A stretch of DNA of 10,669 nucleotides from Bacteroidota bacterium (GCA_030593185.1 JAUVHQ010000052.1:1-10669); one strand, 5' to 3'. Shown: positions 1 through 7,058, counted from the stretch's first letter. Translations and numbers: made by a program. The notes: generated by a model not told the origin, from the letters alone.

Positions 1-1
1 G

Positions 2-643
2 AAACCGGTAGTAGCATCATTCGGCAATGTTGCAGCTTCAGGTGGGTATTACATTGTTTCAACAGCTGATACTATTGTTGCCCAACCCAATACAATAACA
101 GGATCAATCGGAGTTTTCGGGACTATTCCCAACACTCAAAAATTTCTGAACGATAAATTGGGAATTACAATTGATGTTGCCAAAACAAACAAACATTCTG
201 ATTTCGGGGCTTTTTACCGTCCCTTAAACGCAGCAGAAAAACAATTTCTCAGAACGGGGATTGAAGAAACTTATAAAACTTTCGTCTCTTATGTTGCAGA
301 AGGAAGAAAAATGAGTTTTGAAGAAGTGGATAAAATTGCACGGGGCCGTGTTTGGAGCGGAATCGCCGCAAAGGAAAATGGTCTTGTTGATATTCTTGGC
401 GGTCTTAATAAAGCAGTAGAAATTGCAGCTGAAATGGCAGGACTTGACAACTACAGGATCACATCACTCCCTGTACAGGAAGATCCTTATCAAAAACTCC
501 TGAACCAATTGTCAGGAAATATTAAGATGAGAATGCTCAGGGCTGATCTTGGTGAAGCATACAGGTATTACCATAATCTTAACCAGTTATTGGGCATGGA
601 TGGTATTCAAACAAGACTTCCTTACGAAATTGAAATCTATTAA
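2..643 (+). CDS. sppA: Signal peptide peptidase SppA, C-terminal part (5' end outside window)
   Basis: This is the last 213 codons of a protease IV/SppA-type serine peptidase, an inner-membrane enzyme that degrades signal peptides left after secretion. The reading frame is open from base 2 to a TAA at 641-643, so the start lies upstream of the window. The fragment opens with the SppA core: GNVAASGGYY, in which the serine at fragment residue 13 matches the catalytic serine (Ser409 of the E. coli enzyme), followed by ADTIVAQPNTITGSIGVFG. Further on, ARGRVWSGIAAKENGLVD (codons at about 335-390) is the usual C-terminal signature. The catalytic lysine of the long (67-kDa) form would be in the missing N-terminal half, so the form cannot be settled here, although the sequence looks like the long form. 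It ends 8 nt before lpxK and is probably co-transcribed with it. An ATG at 158 exists but would cut off the catalytic serine, so it is not the start. Confidence 0.95.
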   Translation, partial: KPVVASFGNVAASGGYYIVSTADTIVAQPNTITGSIGVFGTIPNTQKFLNDKLGITIDVAKTNKHSDFGAFYRPLNAAEKQFLRTGIEETYKTFVSYVAEGRKMSFEEVDKIARGRVWSGIAAKENGLVDILGGLNKAVEIAAEMAGLDNYRITSLPVQEDPYQKLLNQLSGNIKMRMLRADLGEAYRYYHNLNQLLGMDGIQTRLPYEIEIY

Positions 644-651
644 TTCTCTAT

Positions 652-1770
652 ATGCAAAATGATTTGCCTGAAAAAAAACATGCTTTTACCAGGCTGTTTT
701 TGTTGCCTTTTACTTTAATCTATGGGTTTATTACAGGTGTCCGGAATTTGTTGTTTGACCTGAATATCCTGAAGGAAAAGGAATTTCCCCTGCCAATAAT
801 CTCGATTGGGAATATCACTGTTGGTGGTACAGGAAAAACACCCCATATTGAATATCTGATTAGTATTCTGAAAGATAAATTCAATGTTGCTTTATTGAGC
901 CGGGGATATAAAAGAAACACAAAGAATTTCCTGATGGTCTCAAACCGGTCAACATACAAAGAAGTAGGTGACGAACCCTGTCAGATCCAAAAAAAGCATC
1001 CCGGTATTAAAGTAGCTGTCGACCGAAAGAGGGTAAATGGGGTAAAGAATCTTATTAATAAATTTAATGATCTGGATGTAATTCTTCTGGATGATGCTTT
1101 TCAACACAGGCATGTAAAACCCGGTTTGTCAATACTGCTTATTGACTATTCCCATCCTCTAAAAAATGATTTAATTTTACCTGCAGGCAGATTAAGAGAA
1201 AGGTCAATTGAAAGAAAAAGAGCTCATATAATAATAGTCACCAAGTGTCCTGCAGACATTACACCTGTTGAAAAGGAAAAACTTAAGAAAGAGTTGGTTT
1301 TGTTTCCTTCCCAGGGTATTTTCTTCACAATCATCAACTATGAGGATCTTTCACCGGTATTCAAAAAATATGAACAAAAATTATCCTGTGATTACTGCAA
1401 AAAGGAAAAATACAACCTGCTTCTGGTAACCGGAATAGCTAATCCGCAACCACTGAAAAATTATCTTCAATACTACTTCAATAATATTTCAGAGATCCGC
1501 TTCCCCGATCATCATGCATTCAATGAAAAAGATATTATAAAAATCACAAGTGATTTTGAGAAGTTACCAGGCAAAAATAATATCATACTAACTACTGAAA
1601 AAGATTCTATTCGTTTGCAAAAATTTAGTAACATTGCAGGCTCTTTAGCAAAAATAATATATTTTATTCCCATCAAGGTTGAGTTTCCGGGTAATCAAAA
1701 AGATGAATTTAACAGGTTAATTCAGTATTATGTTAGAGAAAATAAAAGAGACAATATCTTACTTAAATAA
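652..1770 (+). CDS. lpxK: Tetraacyldisaccharide 4'-kinase (lipid A biosynthesis)
   Basis: LpxK phosphorylates the 4' position of the lipid A disaccharide precursor using ATP, at the cytoplasmic face of the inner membrane. The 372-residue length fits the family. Residues 12-34 form a hydrophobic N-terminal membrane anchor. The P-loop follows at residues 53-64 (GNITVGGTGKTP), with Lys62 and Thr63 as the Walker A pair. LLDDAFQHR (145-153) matches the LDDGFQHR motif of the family, and LPAGRLRE (176-183) is also conserved. Later family motifs are VTGIANP (259-265), FPDHHAF (284-290) and TTEKDSIRL (314-322). The ATG at 652 is the first in frame after sppA and gives the normal N-terminus; no Shine-Dalgarno sequence is visible, as is common in Bacteroidota. 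Its last 41 nt overlap the start of the next gene in another frame. Presence of lpxK implies a lipopolysaccharide-making envelope. Confidence 0.96.
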   Translation: MQNDLPEKKHAFTRLFLLPFTLIYGFITGVRNLLFDLNILKEKEFPLPIISIGNITVGGTGKTPHIEYLISILKDKFNVALLSRGYKRNTKNFLMVSNRSTYKEVGDEPCQIQKKHPGIKVAVDRKRVNGVKNLINKFNDLDVILLDDAFQHRHVKPGLSILLIDYSHPLKNDLILPAGRLRERSIERKRAHIIIVTKCPADITPVEKEKLKKELVLFPSQGIFFTIINYEDLSPVFKKYEQKLSCDYCKKEKYNLLLVTGIANPQPLKNYLQYYFNNISEIRFPDHHAFNEKDIIKITSDFEKLPGKNNIILTTEKDSIRLQKFSNIAGSLAKIIYFIPIKVEFPGNQKDEFNRLIQYYVRENKRDNILLK

Positions 1771-2539
1771 ACAGACCGGGATAACTCCTGAAGTGGGGCT
1801 TGTACTTGGCACAGGGCTTGGAGGTCTTGTAAAAGAAATTGAAACAGGAGCTGAAATCAGGTATCAGGATATCCCAAATTTCCCGGTATCTACTGTTGAA
1901 GGTCATGATGGCAAACTAATATTTGGGAAACTTGGCGGCAAAAAGGTTGTTGCTTTAAAAGGCCGTTTTCATTACTATGAAGGATGGGGAATGGAAAAGA
2001 TCACCTATCCGATCCGGGTACTTAAATTTCTTGGAATTAAATATCTTTTTCTATCCAATGCCTGTGGCGGTGTAAATCCCGATTTTAATACAGGCGATAT
2101 GATGATTATTGAAGATCATATAAATCTTCTTCCTAACCCACTGATAGGTAAACACTATCCGGAGTTTGGTTCCAGGTTCCCTGATATGAGTGAAACTTAT
2201 TCACGGGAACTTATAAAAAAAGCCGAAGCTATTGCAGGTAACCTAAACATAAAGATCCACAAAGGAATATATACTGCCACCACAGGACCCACATTTGAAA
2301 CAACAGCTGAATACAAATATTTCAGGTTGATTGGTTCCGATGCCGTGGGTATGTCAACCGTACCGGAAACAATAGTTGCCCACCAGATGGGAATTAAATG
2401 TTTCGGTGTATCTGTTATTACTGATCTTGGTGTTCCCGGGAAGATTGAATATACTACACATGAATATGTTCAGGATGTTGCCGGAAATACTGAAAAGAAG
2501 ATGACATTGATAATAAAAGAGCTGATAAAAGTTTTATAG
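1730..2539 (+). CDS. punA: Purine nucleoside phosphorylase, trimeric class
   Basis: This enzyme splits purine nucleosides with phosphate into free base and (deoxy)ribose 1-phosphate for purine salvage in the cytoplasm. The 269 residues match the low-molecular-weight trimeric family. Phosphate-site motifs are GTGLGGL (27-33), VEGH (56-59) and GRFHYYEG (78-85), aligning with Ser33, His64, Arg84 and His86 of the human enzyme with a constant offset of 5. Base-site motifs are GPTFET (186-191, Glu190 = human Glu201), VGMSTVPE (206-213, Met208 = human Met219) and VITDLG. Asp232 of the last motif falls where human PNP has Asn243. The ATG at 1730 is used because residues 1-33 fit the family N-terminus and the next methionine (residue 88) would remove the phosphate site; the start therefore lies inside lpxK. 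Translation may be coupled to lpxK. It is followed after 30 nt by the MFS gene. The symbol punA is a family-level name. Confidence 0.94.
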   Translation: MLEKIKETISYLNKQTGITPEVGLVLGTGLGGLVKEIETGAEIRYQDIPNFPVSTVEGHDGKLIFGKLGGKKVVALKGRFHYYEGWGMEKITYPIRVLKFLGIKYLFLSNACGGVNPDFNTGDMMIIEDHINLLPNPLIGKHYPEFGSRFPDMSETYSRELIKKAEAIAGNLNIKIHKGIYTATTGPTFETTAEYKYFRLIGSDAVGMSTVPETIVAHQMGIKCFGVSVITDLGVPGKIEYTTHEYVQDVAGNTEKKMTLIIKELIKVL

Positions 2540-2569
2540 TATCTGTACTCTATTGATAAAAGCACTTAT

Positions 2570-3733
2570 ATGCCGAAGCAGAAAGATTTCAAAACAAACC
2601 ATGTTGTTTTAGTTTCATCTGCCCATCTTCTGCACGACACTTTTTCATCTTTTCTTGCACAGGCGCTTCCAATTCTAATTGACAAATTCGGTATCAGTAA
2701 AACTCTTGCCGGGTTACTATCAATAGTACAGAGAATTCCTTCTTTGTTCAATTTCCTGGTTGGTATTATGGCTGAAAACATGAAAGCCAGGTATCTGGTT
2801 ATTTTTACCCCGGCTGTAACCTCGGTGGCTATGAGTCTTATTGGTGTTGCTCCGGGATACATATTCCTTGTAATTCTTCTGTTTATTAGTGGTATCAGTT
2901 CAACCTTGTTCCATGTTCCGGCACCGGTAATGATCAAGAAACTTTCGGGTTCCAGGATTGGAAAAGGCATGAGTTATTTTATGCTTGGAGGTGAACTTGC
3001 ACGAACTCTCGGACCATTGGTTATTGTAGGTGTTGTATCACTCTGGGGGCTTGAAGGAACTTATAAACTTATTCCGTTCGGACTGGCAGCTTCAGTATTT
3101 CTGTTTATTAAGTTAAGGAAAGTAGATATTAGCAGTAGTTTCGAGGGACCAGTAATAAAACCGGAATACTGGAAAATCTTTAAAAAATTCCTTCCGGTTT
3201 TTATTGCCATAGGAGGCATTACCTTTTTCCGTGCAGCTATAAAAGCTTCACTAACCCTGTATCTTCCTGTTTATATAACTGAAAACGGTGGAGAATACTG
3301 GTTTTCAGGCGTTTCTCTGTCGATTCTCCAACTAGCCGGTGCTTTCGGAACATTTTACGCAGGTCCTATCTCAGATAAGATTGGCAGGAAAAGTTCGCTG
3401 TTAATAATTGCCATTGTTTCACCTTTGCTAATGTATATTTTTACTTTTATCCAGGGATTCTGGACCCTTCCTTTGTTAATCCTAATGGGGGTTTTTCTAA
3501 TCGCTTCAACACCCATTTTTTTAGCAATAGTTCATGAATTGGAAACTGAAAGGCTTGCTTTTGTGAATGGTGTTTTTATGACCATTAGCTTTACAATGAG
3601 TTCACTTATGGTTTTGCTGGTTGGTATCTCGTCAGATATTTTTGGAATTAATTTTACATACAAAGCATCCGCATTCGCCGGACTTATAGCTATTGTTTTT
3701 ATCTTCTTTCTGCCTGGCAAGTCGAAACGGTAA
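2570..3733 (+). CDS. MFS transporter, fosmidomycin-resistance (Fsr)-like
   Basis: This is a 387-residue integral inner-membrane protein of the major facilitator superfamily. Twelve hydrophobic segments can be read, roughly at residues 11-37, 44-66, 74-93, 95-115, 136-158, 162-181, 203-224, 240-264, 275-296, 298-319, 330-352 and 364-382, with a longer polar loop at about 183-202 that divides the two halves. The N-terminal HLLHDTFSSFLAQALPILID resembles the opening of Fsr-type exporters (His-Asp then LP in helix 1). GPISDKIGRKS (265-275) is the MFS motif A between helices 8 and 9. HVPAPVMIKKLSGSRIGKGM (115-134) matches the helix 4-5 region of the same subfamily. Substrate is unknown; Fsr of E. 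coli exports fosmidomycin, but that cannot be transferred here. The gene lies 30 nt after the phosphorylase and probably belongs to the same transcription unit. No terminator is evident after its TAA at 3731-3733. Confidence 0.88.
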   Translation: MPKQKDFKTNHVVLVSSAHLLHDTFSSFLAQALPILIDKFGISKTLAGLLSIVQRIPSLFNFLVGIMAENMKARYLVIFTPAVTSVAMSLIGVAPGYIFLVILLFISGISSTLFHVPAPVMIKKLSGSRIGKGMSYFMLGGELARTLGPLVIVGVVSLWGLEGTYKLIPFGLAASVFLFIKLRKVDISSSFEGPVIKPEYWKIFKKFLPVFIAIGGITFFRAAIKASLTLYLPVYITENGGEYWFSGVSLSILQLAGAFGTFYAGPISDKIGRKSSLLIIAIVSPLLMYIFTFIQGFWTLPLLILMGVFLIASTPIFLAIVHELETERLAFVNGVFMTISFTMSSLMVLLVGISSDIFGINFTYKASAFAGLIAIVFIFFLPGKSKR

Positions 3734-3743
3734 ATTACCTCAT

Positions 3744-3767
3744 CACCTCTTCACCTTTTCATTCTTC
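3744..3767. repeat. Degenerate octamer tandem array (3 units)
   Basis: Three successive 8-nt units, CACCTCTT at 3744, CACCTTTT at 3752 and CATTCTTC at 3760, follow the MFS stop codon. The last unit with the next two bases forms CATTCTTCCA (3760-3769), whose complement TGGAAGAATG occurs twice in the repeat array at 8114-8139. The first unit CACCTCTT recurs exactly at 3808. The spacer is strongly pyrimidine-rich on the plus strand. Confidence 0.7.
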
Positions 3768-3772
3768 CAAAG

Positions 3773-3793
3773 AGTTACGTGTTACGAGTTACG
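3773..3793. repeat. Heptamer tandem array AGTTACG (3 units)
   Basis: Three adjacent heptamers: AGTTACG at 3773, TGTTACG at 3780 and AGTTACG at 3787. They differ at one base only. The array sits between two octamer arrays in the convergent spacer of the MFS gene and the lamin-tail gene. Confidence 0.75.
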
Positions 3794-3807
3794 ACACTTC
3801 TCCACAT

Positions 3808-3863
3808 CACCTCTTCGCCTCATTTCCTCTTCGCCCCCTCGCCTAGTCGCCCAGTCGATCTTA
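3808..3863. repeat. Degenerate octamer tandem array, consensus near CGCCTCTT (7 units)
   Basis: Seven units in strict 8-nt register start at 3808, 3816, 3824, 3832, 3840, 3848 and 3856. Examples are CACCTCTT, CGCCTCAT, CGCCTAGT and CGCCCAGT. The first six keep CC at positions 3-4 and T at position 8; the seventh (CGATCTTA) is the most diverged and may be the edge. Open reading frames crossing the area on the plus strand are low-complexity Ser/Leu/Thr-rich translations and were judged not real. Confidence 0.7.
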
Positions 3864-3878
3864 ACACTCTGCTCTTTA

Positions 3879-3913
3879 TCTACTTACTACATACTATTTA
3901 CTTCTTACTCTCC
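3879..3913. repeat. Degenerate heptamer tandem array ACTnnnT (5 units)
   Basis: Five heptamers in register, TCTACTT at 3879, ACTACAT at 3886, ACTATTT at 3893, ACTTCTT at 3900 and ACTCTCC at 3907, then a looser CT-rich run to the lamin-tail gene stop at 3940. Together with the arrays at 3744, 3773 and 3808 it fills most of the 206-bp spacer 3734-3939. No hairpin followed by a T run could be identified, so how transcription ends between these convergent genes is unclear. Confidence 0.55.
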
Positions 3914-3939
3914 TCTTCTCCTTTTCTCCTCTTCGACCC

Positions 3940-6621
3940 CTACCTTAACCTGCCTGCTAATACACATGTCTTTTTATGGGTCCTGACATTCCCTTTCAGA
4001 TCAAATATTTCTACATAAACCAAATAAATACCTACCGGTGCTTTTTGGTCCATATCATCAAGACCATCCCAGGAAACTAATCCCTCAACAGATAAAAGTT
4101 CATTTCTGATAAGGTGCCTGATAATCCTGCCTTTTGCATCAAATACATATACAGATGCAACATGTCCCGGGTCTTTAAAAGCAAAATGTATCTGAACAAT
4201 GTCATCTACCCCGTCATTATCCGGCGAAAACACTTCAGGTAATAGCCATACTTCTTTTTCAGATTCATTATACTCAGAATACTGTGAATTTAAATATCCC
4301 GGTGTACCAAAACCGGCATTTTCTGCAGCAGAGTGCCAGTTTGATTCCCGGTTAGTTGGGTTATCAAAATTTATTCTTTCTAAAGAAACACCTTCAACTA
4401 AACTCAACAGTGGGAAGTGCATATCCTCATTATATGAAAATTCATCAAATACCTGCTGCCTCTTGTCTGTAAGGATAACTTTCCCTTCTTTGTTACTAAA
4501 AGAAGGCATATCAGATATCTGCAATAATGCCCCTGGATCAGCAAAATAATATTGCTCCTGAAGCTTCGGAATATCAACTGTAACAGCAAGATATCCGGAC
4601 GGAAACAACAATGCCGGTTCTTCCGAAAACGGACATATGGATTTTAACTTATCCGTCATCTTATCCCTTGTTGCCAGGTTAAGCAATTTCAGGTCAATAA
4701 TTTTCTCTGATCTGTTATATATCTCAACAAAATCAACTCCATCAAATAACGGATTAAACAATATTTCATTAATTATTATATCAAGGCTATCCGGATTTTC
4801 AGGCAACCCGAAACTTATCATATTGTTATTAGCAGAGGAATTACCGGCGCAATCATATAAACCACTACTTAATTCCAAAGTATAAATATATTTAGGCATG
4901 AAGGGTTTACCGAAAAAAAGAAGTGCCTCCGAATAATGAGGTGCCACTAATTGAACCGAATCAGGATTTCCGAAACCATGATCTACAAAATAATTCCCGC
5001 ATACCAATGCAGACAGACTATCACAGGACTCGGTAAAGAATACCATCAACCGGTTATCTTCTTCAATAACAGCTTTTCTTATTCCCGGTGGAGTAAAATC
5101 CGGATTTTCTCCAATAACGGAATTTGCTCTCCCGGGTGTACCCCCCTTATAATCTACCGATGCCTTCCAATTAGCTATATCACCACATGGATTAGACGGA
5201 TCTATCTGCTCCAGAGACCACCCCCCTTCCGATTTATAATCATCCTTATACCACTTATCACTATATGTAACGCTTGAGATAATATGATTTTTTTTATTCT
5301 TCAGAGTTAAAGTTTTTCCTGTATTTGCAAGAACAGGAAAACCTGCAATTCCCATAACTTTCCCGAAAGGAGTTAAATACTCAGCATTTTCTTCAGAGCA
5401 CAAAATAAGATAGCTGTCAGGCATTATGGCAACATCAGAGAGTGATTTCCCATTTGTACCGGCAATAAACACCCAATTATTCAAATTAACCGGATAAGCT
5501 GAAACATTATATAACTCAACATATTCCACTGATGGTAATTCAATTGACGGATCAGGATCAGCCATTATTTCATTTATCACAATATCAAATGCTTTTGCAA
5601 AATACCAGACAAATGAATTGGAATAATCTTTAATAATATTCCCGGACAAATCAGCGATTCCGGTAACATTTATATTATATACTATTTCTTCGGTAAAGGG
5701 ATTCCCGAATTCCAGCATCACCTCTTTCGAAGAAACAGGATTAACGTGCTCAGGATATCCGATTCCATGATCAATCAGGTAGTTTATTGTATCAAGTGAT
5801 GAAACTGTATTTATATGCTCATTAAACCGGATATATAGTGACTGCGATGAGTGAACAAATATTGAATCTATCTCCGGGGAAATAGTATCTATTATAAACC
5901 TGCCCCGGATAGAAATATCATCTATCCATAATTTCCTGTCCTGTGATGATGAATATTCATAATAAATACCAAAATGCCTGCATGGCATTAACCATGAATC
6001 CATTGTTGATCCAATTGAAATTTGATGATTGAAGTTTTCTGAAGTATCAACTTTTATCTCCCATAATCCTGATAAAGTTCTTGTTACTTCAAAATTGATG
6101 ATATCTGATGTACCAACATTTTCCTCGTAATTAAATTCTGTTTCAAGGAGAACTGAAGCATCTCCGTCAACAATTTTCCACATACTCACAAGATCAGACG
6201 AGCCAGTATAATTTACACCCATAACCAGACCGTTTAAATCACCACCGGGATACATTTCCATTGCATCTTTATCAGACATCAGGAAAAAGCTCCAGTTATT
6301 GGCGCTTGATGGAGGATATTCATGCCTGATAACAAAGTTCCAGGTTATAAGTCCCGAATCGGGTTTAAGGTTATGCAGGGGATAGGAGATCCTGTCTTTT
6401 CCGCTCGACGGGTTATCATATGCATGATGTAAGGAGAAATTACCAATCAAAGGAAAATTTCCTGACAATTCCCATCGAAAATCTTTATTCTGAGTCCAAC
6501 CGGTTAGTAATGAGTCTTCAAAATTCAAAAAAACCTGTGAATTTACAGGCATCTGCATAATAAACAACAACAAATTGAAAAGAATCCATCTATGACAAAC
6601 CGGAATTCTGGTAAAAATCAT
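3940..6621 (-). CDS. Secreted protein with two Ig-like/lamin-tail modules and a T9SS/FlgD-like C-terminal domain
   Basis: The 893-residue product is exported: residues 1-29 are a signal peptide with hydrophobic core WILFNLLLFIM and a likely cleavage after VNSQ. Residues 30-243 form a beta-rich N-terminal region that ends in LWIDDISIRG, resembling a jelly-roll (LamG/MAM-like) fold. Then comes a duplicated module: Ig-like 1 at about 245-342 and lamin-tail domain 1 at about 345-500 (starting DIVINEIMADP, ending GGTPGRANS), followed by Ig-like 2 at about 508-605 and lamin-tail domain 2 at about 612-780 (starting DIIINEILFNP, ending GTPGYLNS). The C-terminus at about 793-893 has SPDNDGVDD and then FDAKGRIIRHL, VSWDGLDD and PVGIYLVYVEI, the pattern of FlgD-Ig/type IX secretion sorting domains. 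It is likely delivered to the cell surface or outside. The function is unknown; lamin-tail domains often sit beside nucleases or in adhesins, but no nuclease motif is visible here. It is a single gene on its strand, flanked by repeat-filled spacers. Confidence 0.9.
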   Translation of the reverse strand: MIFTRIPVCHRWILFNLLLFIMQMPVNSQVFLNFEDSLLTGWTQNKDFRWELSGNFPLIGNFSLHHAYDNPSSGKDRISYPLHNLKPDSGLITWNFVIRHEYPPSSANNWSFFLMSDKDAMEMYPGGDLNGLVMGVNYTGSSDLVSMWKIVDGDASVLLETEFNYEENVGTSDIINFEVTRTLSGLWEIKVDTSENFNHQISIGSTMDSWLMPCRHFGIYYEYSSSQDRKLWIDDISIRGRFIIDTISPEIDSIFVHSSQSLYIRFNEHINTVSSLDTINYLIDHGIGYPEHVNPVSSKEVMLEFGNPFTEEIVYNINVTGIADLSGNIIKDYSNSFVWYFAKAFDIVINEIMADPDPSIELPSVEYVELYNVSAYPVNLNNWVFIAGTNGKSLSDVAIMPDSYLILCSEENAEYLTPFGKVMGIAGFPVLANTGKTLTLKNKKNHIISSVTYSDKWYKDDYKSEGGWSLEQIDPSNPCGDIANWKASVDYKGGTPGRANSVIGENPDFTPPGIRKAVIEEDNRLMVFFTESCDSLSALVCGNYFVDHGFGNPDSVQLVAPHYSEALLFFGKPFMPKYIYTLELSSGLYDCAGNSSANNNMISFGLPENPDSLDIIINEILFNPLFDGVDFVEIYNRSEKIIDLKLLNLATRDKMTDKLKSICPFSEEPALLFPSGYLAVTVDIPKLQEQYYFADPGALLQISDMPSFSNKEGKVILTDKRQQVFDEFSYNEDMHFPLLSLVEGVSLERINFDNPTNRESNWHSAAENAGFGTPGYLNSQYSEYNESEKEVWLLPEVFSPDNDGVDDIVQIHFAFKDPGHVASVYVFDAKGRIIRHLIRNELLSVEGLVSWDGLDDMDQKAPVGIYLVYVEIFDLKGNVRTHKKTCVLAGRLR

Positions 6622-6651
6622 TTATTTTTAGGGCTCGGTTGGTTAACTATT

Positions 6652-6659
6652 TAAAGATA
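6652..6659 (-). promoter_or_regulatory. Candidate -7 promoter element for the lamin-tail gene
   Basis: Read on the minus strand the site is TATCTTTA, one base off the Bacteroidota -7 consensus TAnnTTTG, and lies about 30 nt before the ATG at 6621. A TTTG lies upstream but at 26 nt spacing, longer than the usual 19-21, so the -33 half is not supported. The call is weak. Confidence 0.25.
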
Positions 6660-6737
6660 GCATTTTTTTTAAGAACACTGTTTCACAAATTGATTAAAAA
6701 AACATAATTTTCAGGTTTCATAAATAATATAGTTAAT

Positions 6738-6786
6738 AGTCGGCAGTCCACAGTCGGCAATCGGTAGTTGACAATTGGCAGTCGAC
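6738..6786. repeat. Degenerate heptamer tandem array AGTCGGC (7 units)
   Basis: Exactly seven heptamers in unbroken register begin at 6738, 6745, 6752, 6759, 6766, 6773 and 6780. Units 1 and 3 are AGTCGGC; the others are one to three changes away, for example AGTCCAC, AATCGGT, AGTTGAC and AGTCGAC. The first base is A and the third is T in every unit. The array begins 117 bp upstream of the lamin-tail gene start. Confidence 0.85.
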
Positions 6787-6843
6787 TTAAAAATGCAAAG
6801 TATAATGAAATTAGCCATTATCAAGACATAAACATTGAACTTA

Positions 6844-6997
6844 GGGGCTGTCTCAAAAGAGGGTAATAGATACGGTTCTTCTCTTTGCGGTCCTCTGTGT
6901 CTCCTTTGTGAACCTTTGTGTAATAATCATTTAAGAGTTATCCACAGAGAAACACAAAGAAGTCACAAAGAGCCACAAAGACTTTTGAGACAACCCC
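6844..6997. mobile_element. 154-bp MITE-like palindromic element with 16-bp terminal inverted repeats
   Basis: The left end GGGGCTGTCTCAAAAG (6844-6859) and the right end CTTTTGAGACAACCCC (6982-6997) are inverted copies with one mismatch in 16. Inside, an arm starting TCTTTGCGG (6882) pairs imperfectly with an arm ending CCACAAAGA (6981), making a long hairpin centred near 6931. The arms carry CTTTGTG-type words spaced about 10-11 nt apart. The palindrome is off-centre: 22 extra bases (6860-6881) lie only on the left. There is no coding capacity for a transposase, and no target duplication was seen at the ends. It therefore looks like a non-autonomous element or a dispersed hairpin repeat. 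Its right end is 61 bp before asd, so it may affect asd expression. Confidence 0.7.
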
Positions 6998-7001
6998 GAT
7001 C

Positions 7002-7018
7002 TTCCCGATTTTCGGGAA
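7002..7018. repeat. Short perfect inverted repeat
   Basis: TTCCCGA and TCGGGAA form a 7-bp stem around a TTT loop, 4 bp to the right of the palindromic element and 40 bp before the asd start. No T run follows on the plus strand. It could be part of a dispersed CCCGA/TCGGG hairpin family, as a related hairpin lies at 9639-9667. Confidence 0.55.
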
Positions 7019-7058
7019 ACGAAGTGAGTAAATTCCGATATATAAAAATAAAACTATT

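Larger units (their letters stand above)
6622..7058. other. Divergent intergenic region (437 bp)
   Basis: This spacer separates the lamin-tail gene (minus) from asd (plus), so it must hold the promoters of both. From left to right it contains an AT-rich leader with a weak -7 candidate, a seven-unit heptamer array (6738-6786), about 57 bp in which nothing was recognised, a 154-bp palindromic element with terminal inverted repeats (6844-6997), a short hairpin (7002-7018) and an AT-rich stretch directly before asd. No convincing TAnnTTTG site was found for asd. A plus-strand frame at 6835-7062 only translates the palindrome and was not accepted as a gene. Confidence 0.8.

Noticed and set aside
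3693..4018. Two overlapping plus-strand open frames rich in Ser, Leu, Thr and Pro
   Set aside because: They translate pyrimidine-rich tandem repeats and the antisense of the lamin-tail gene end; composition follows the repeat, not a protein.
6844..6997. Possible CRISPR or small RNA gene because of the repeated CACAAAG words
   Set aside because: Spacing is about 10-11 nt with no unique spacers, so it is not a CRISPR array. A hairpin RNA is possible but no promoter or terminator supports it.
6838..7002. Target-site duplication flanking the palindromic element
   Set aside because: Bases left of 6844 (CTTA) and right of 6997 (GATC) do not match, so no duplication can be claimed.
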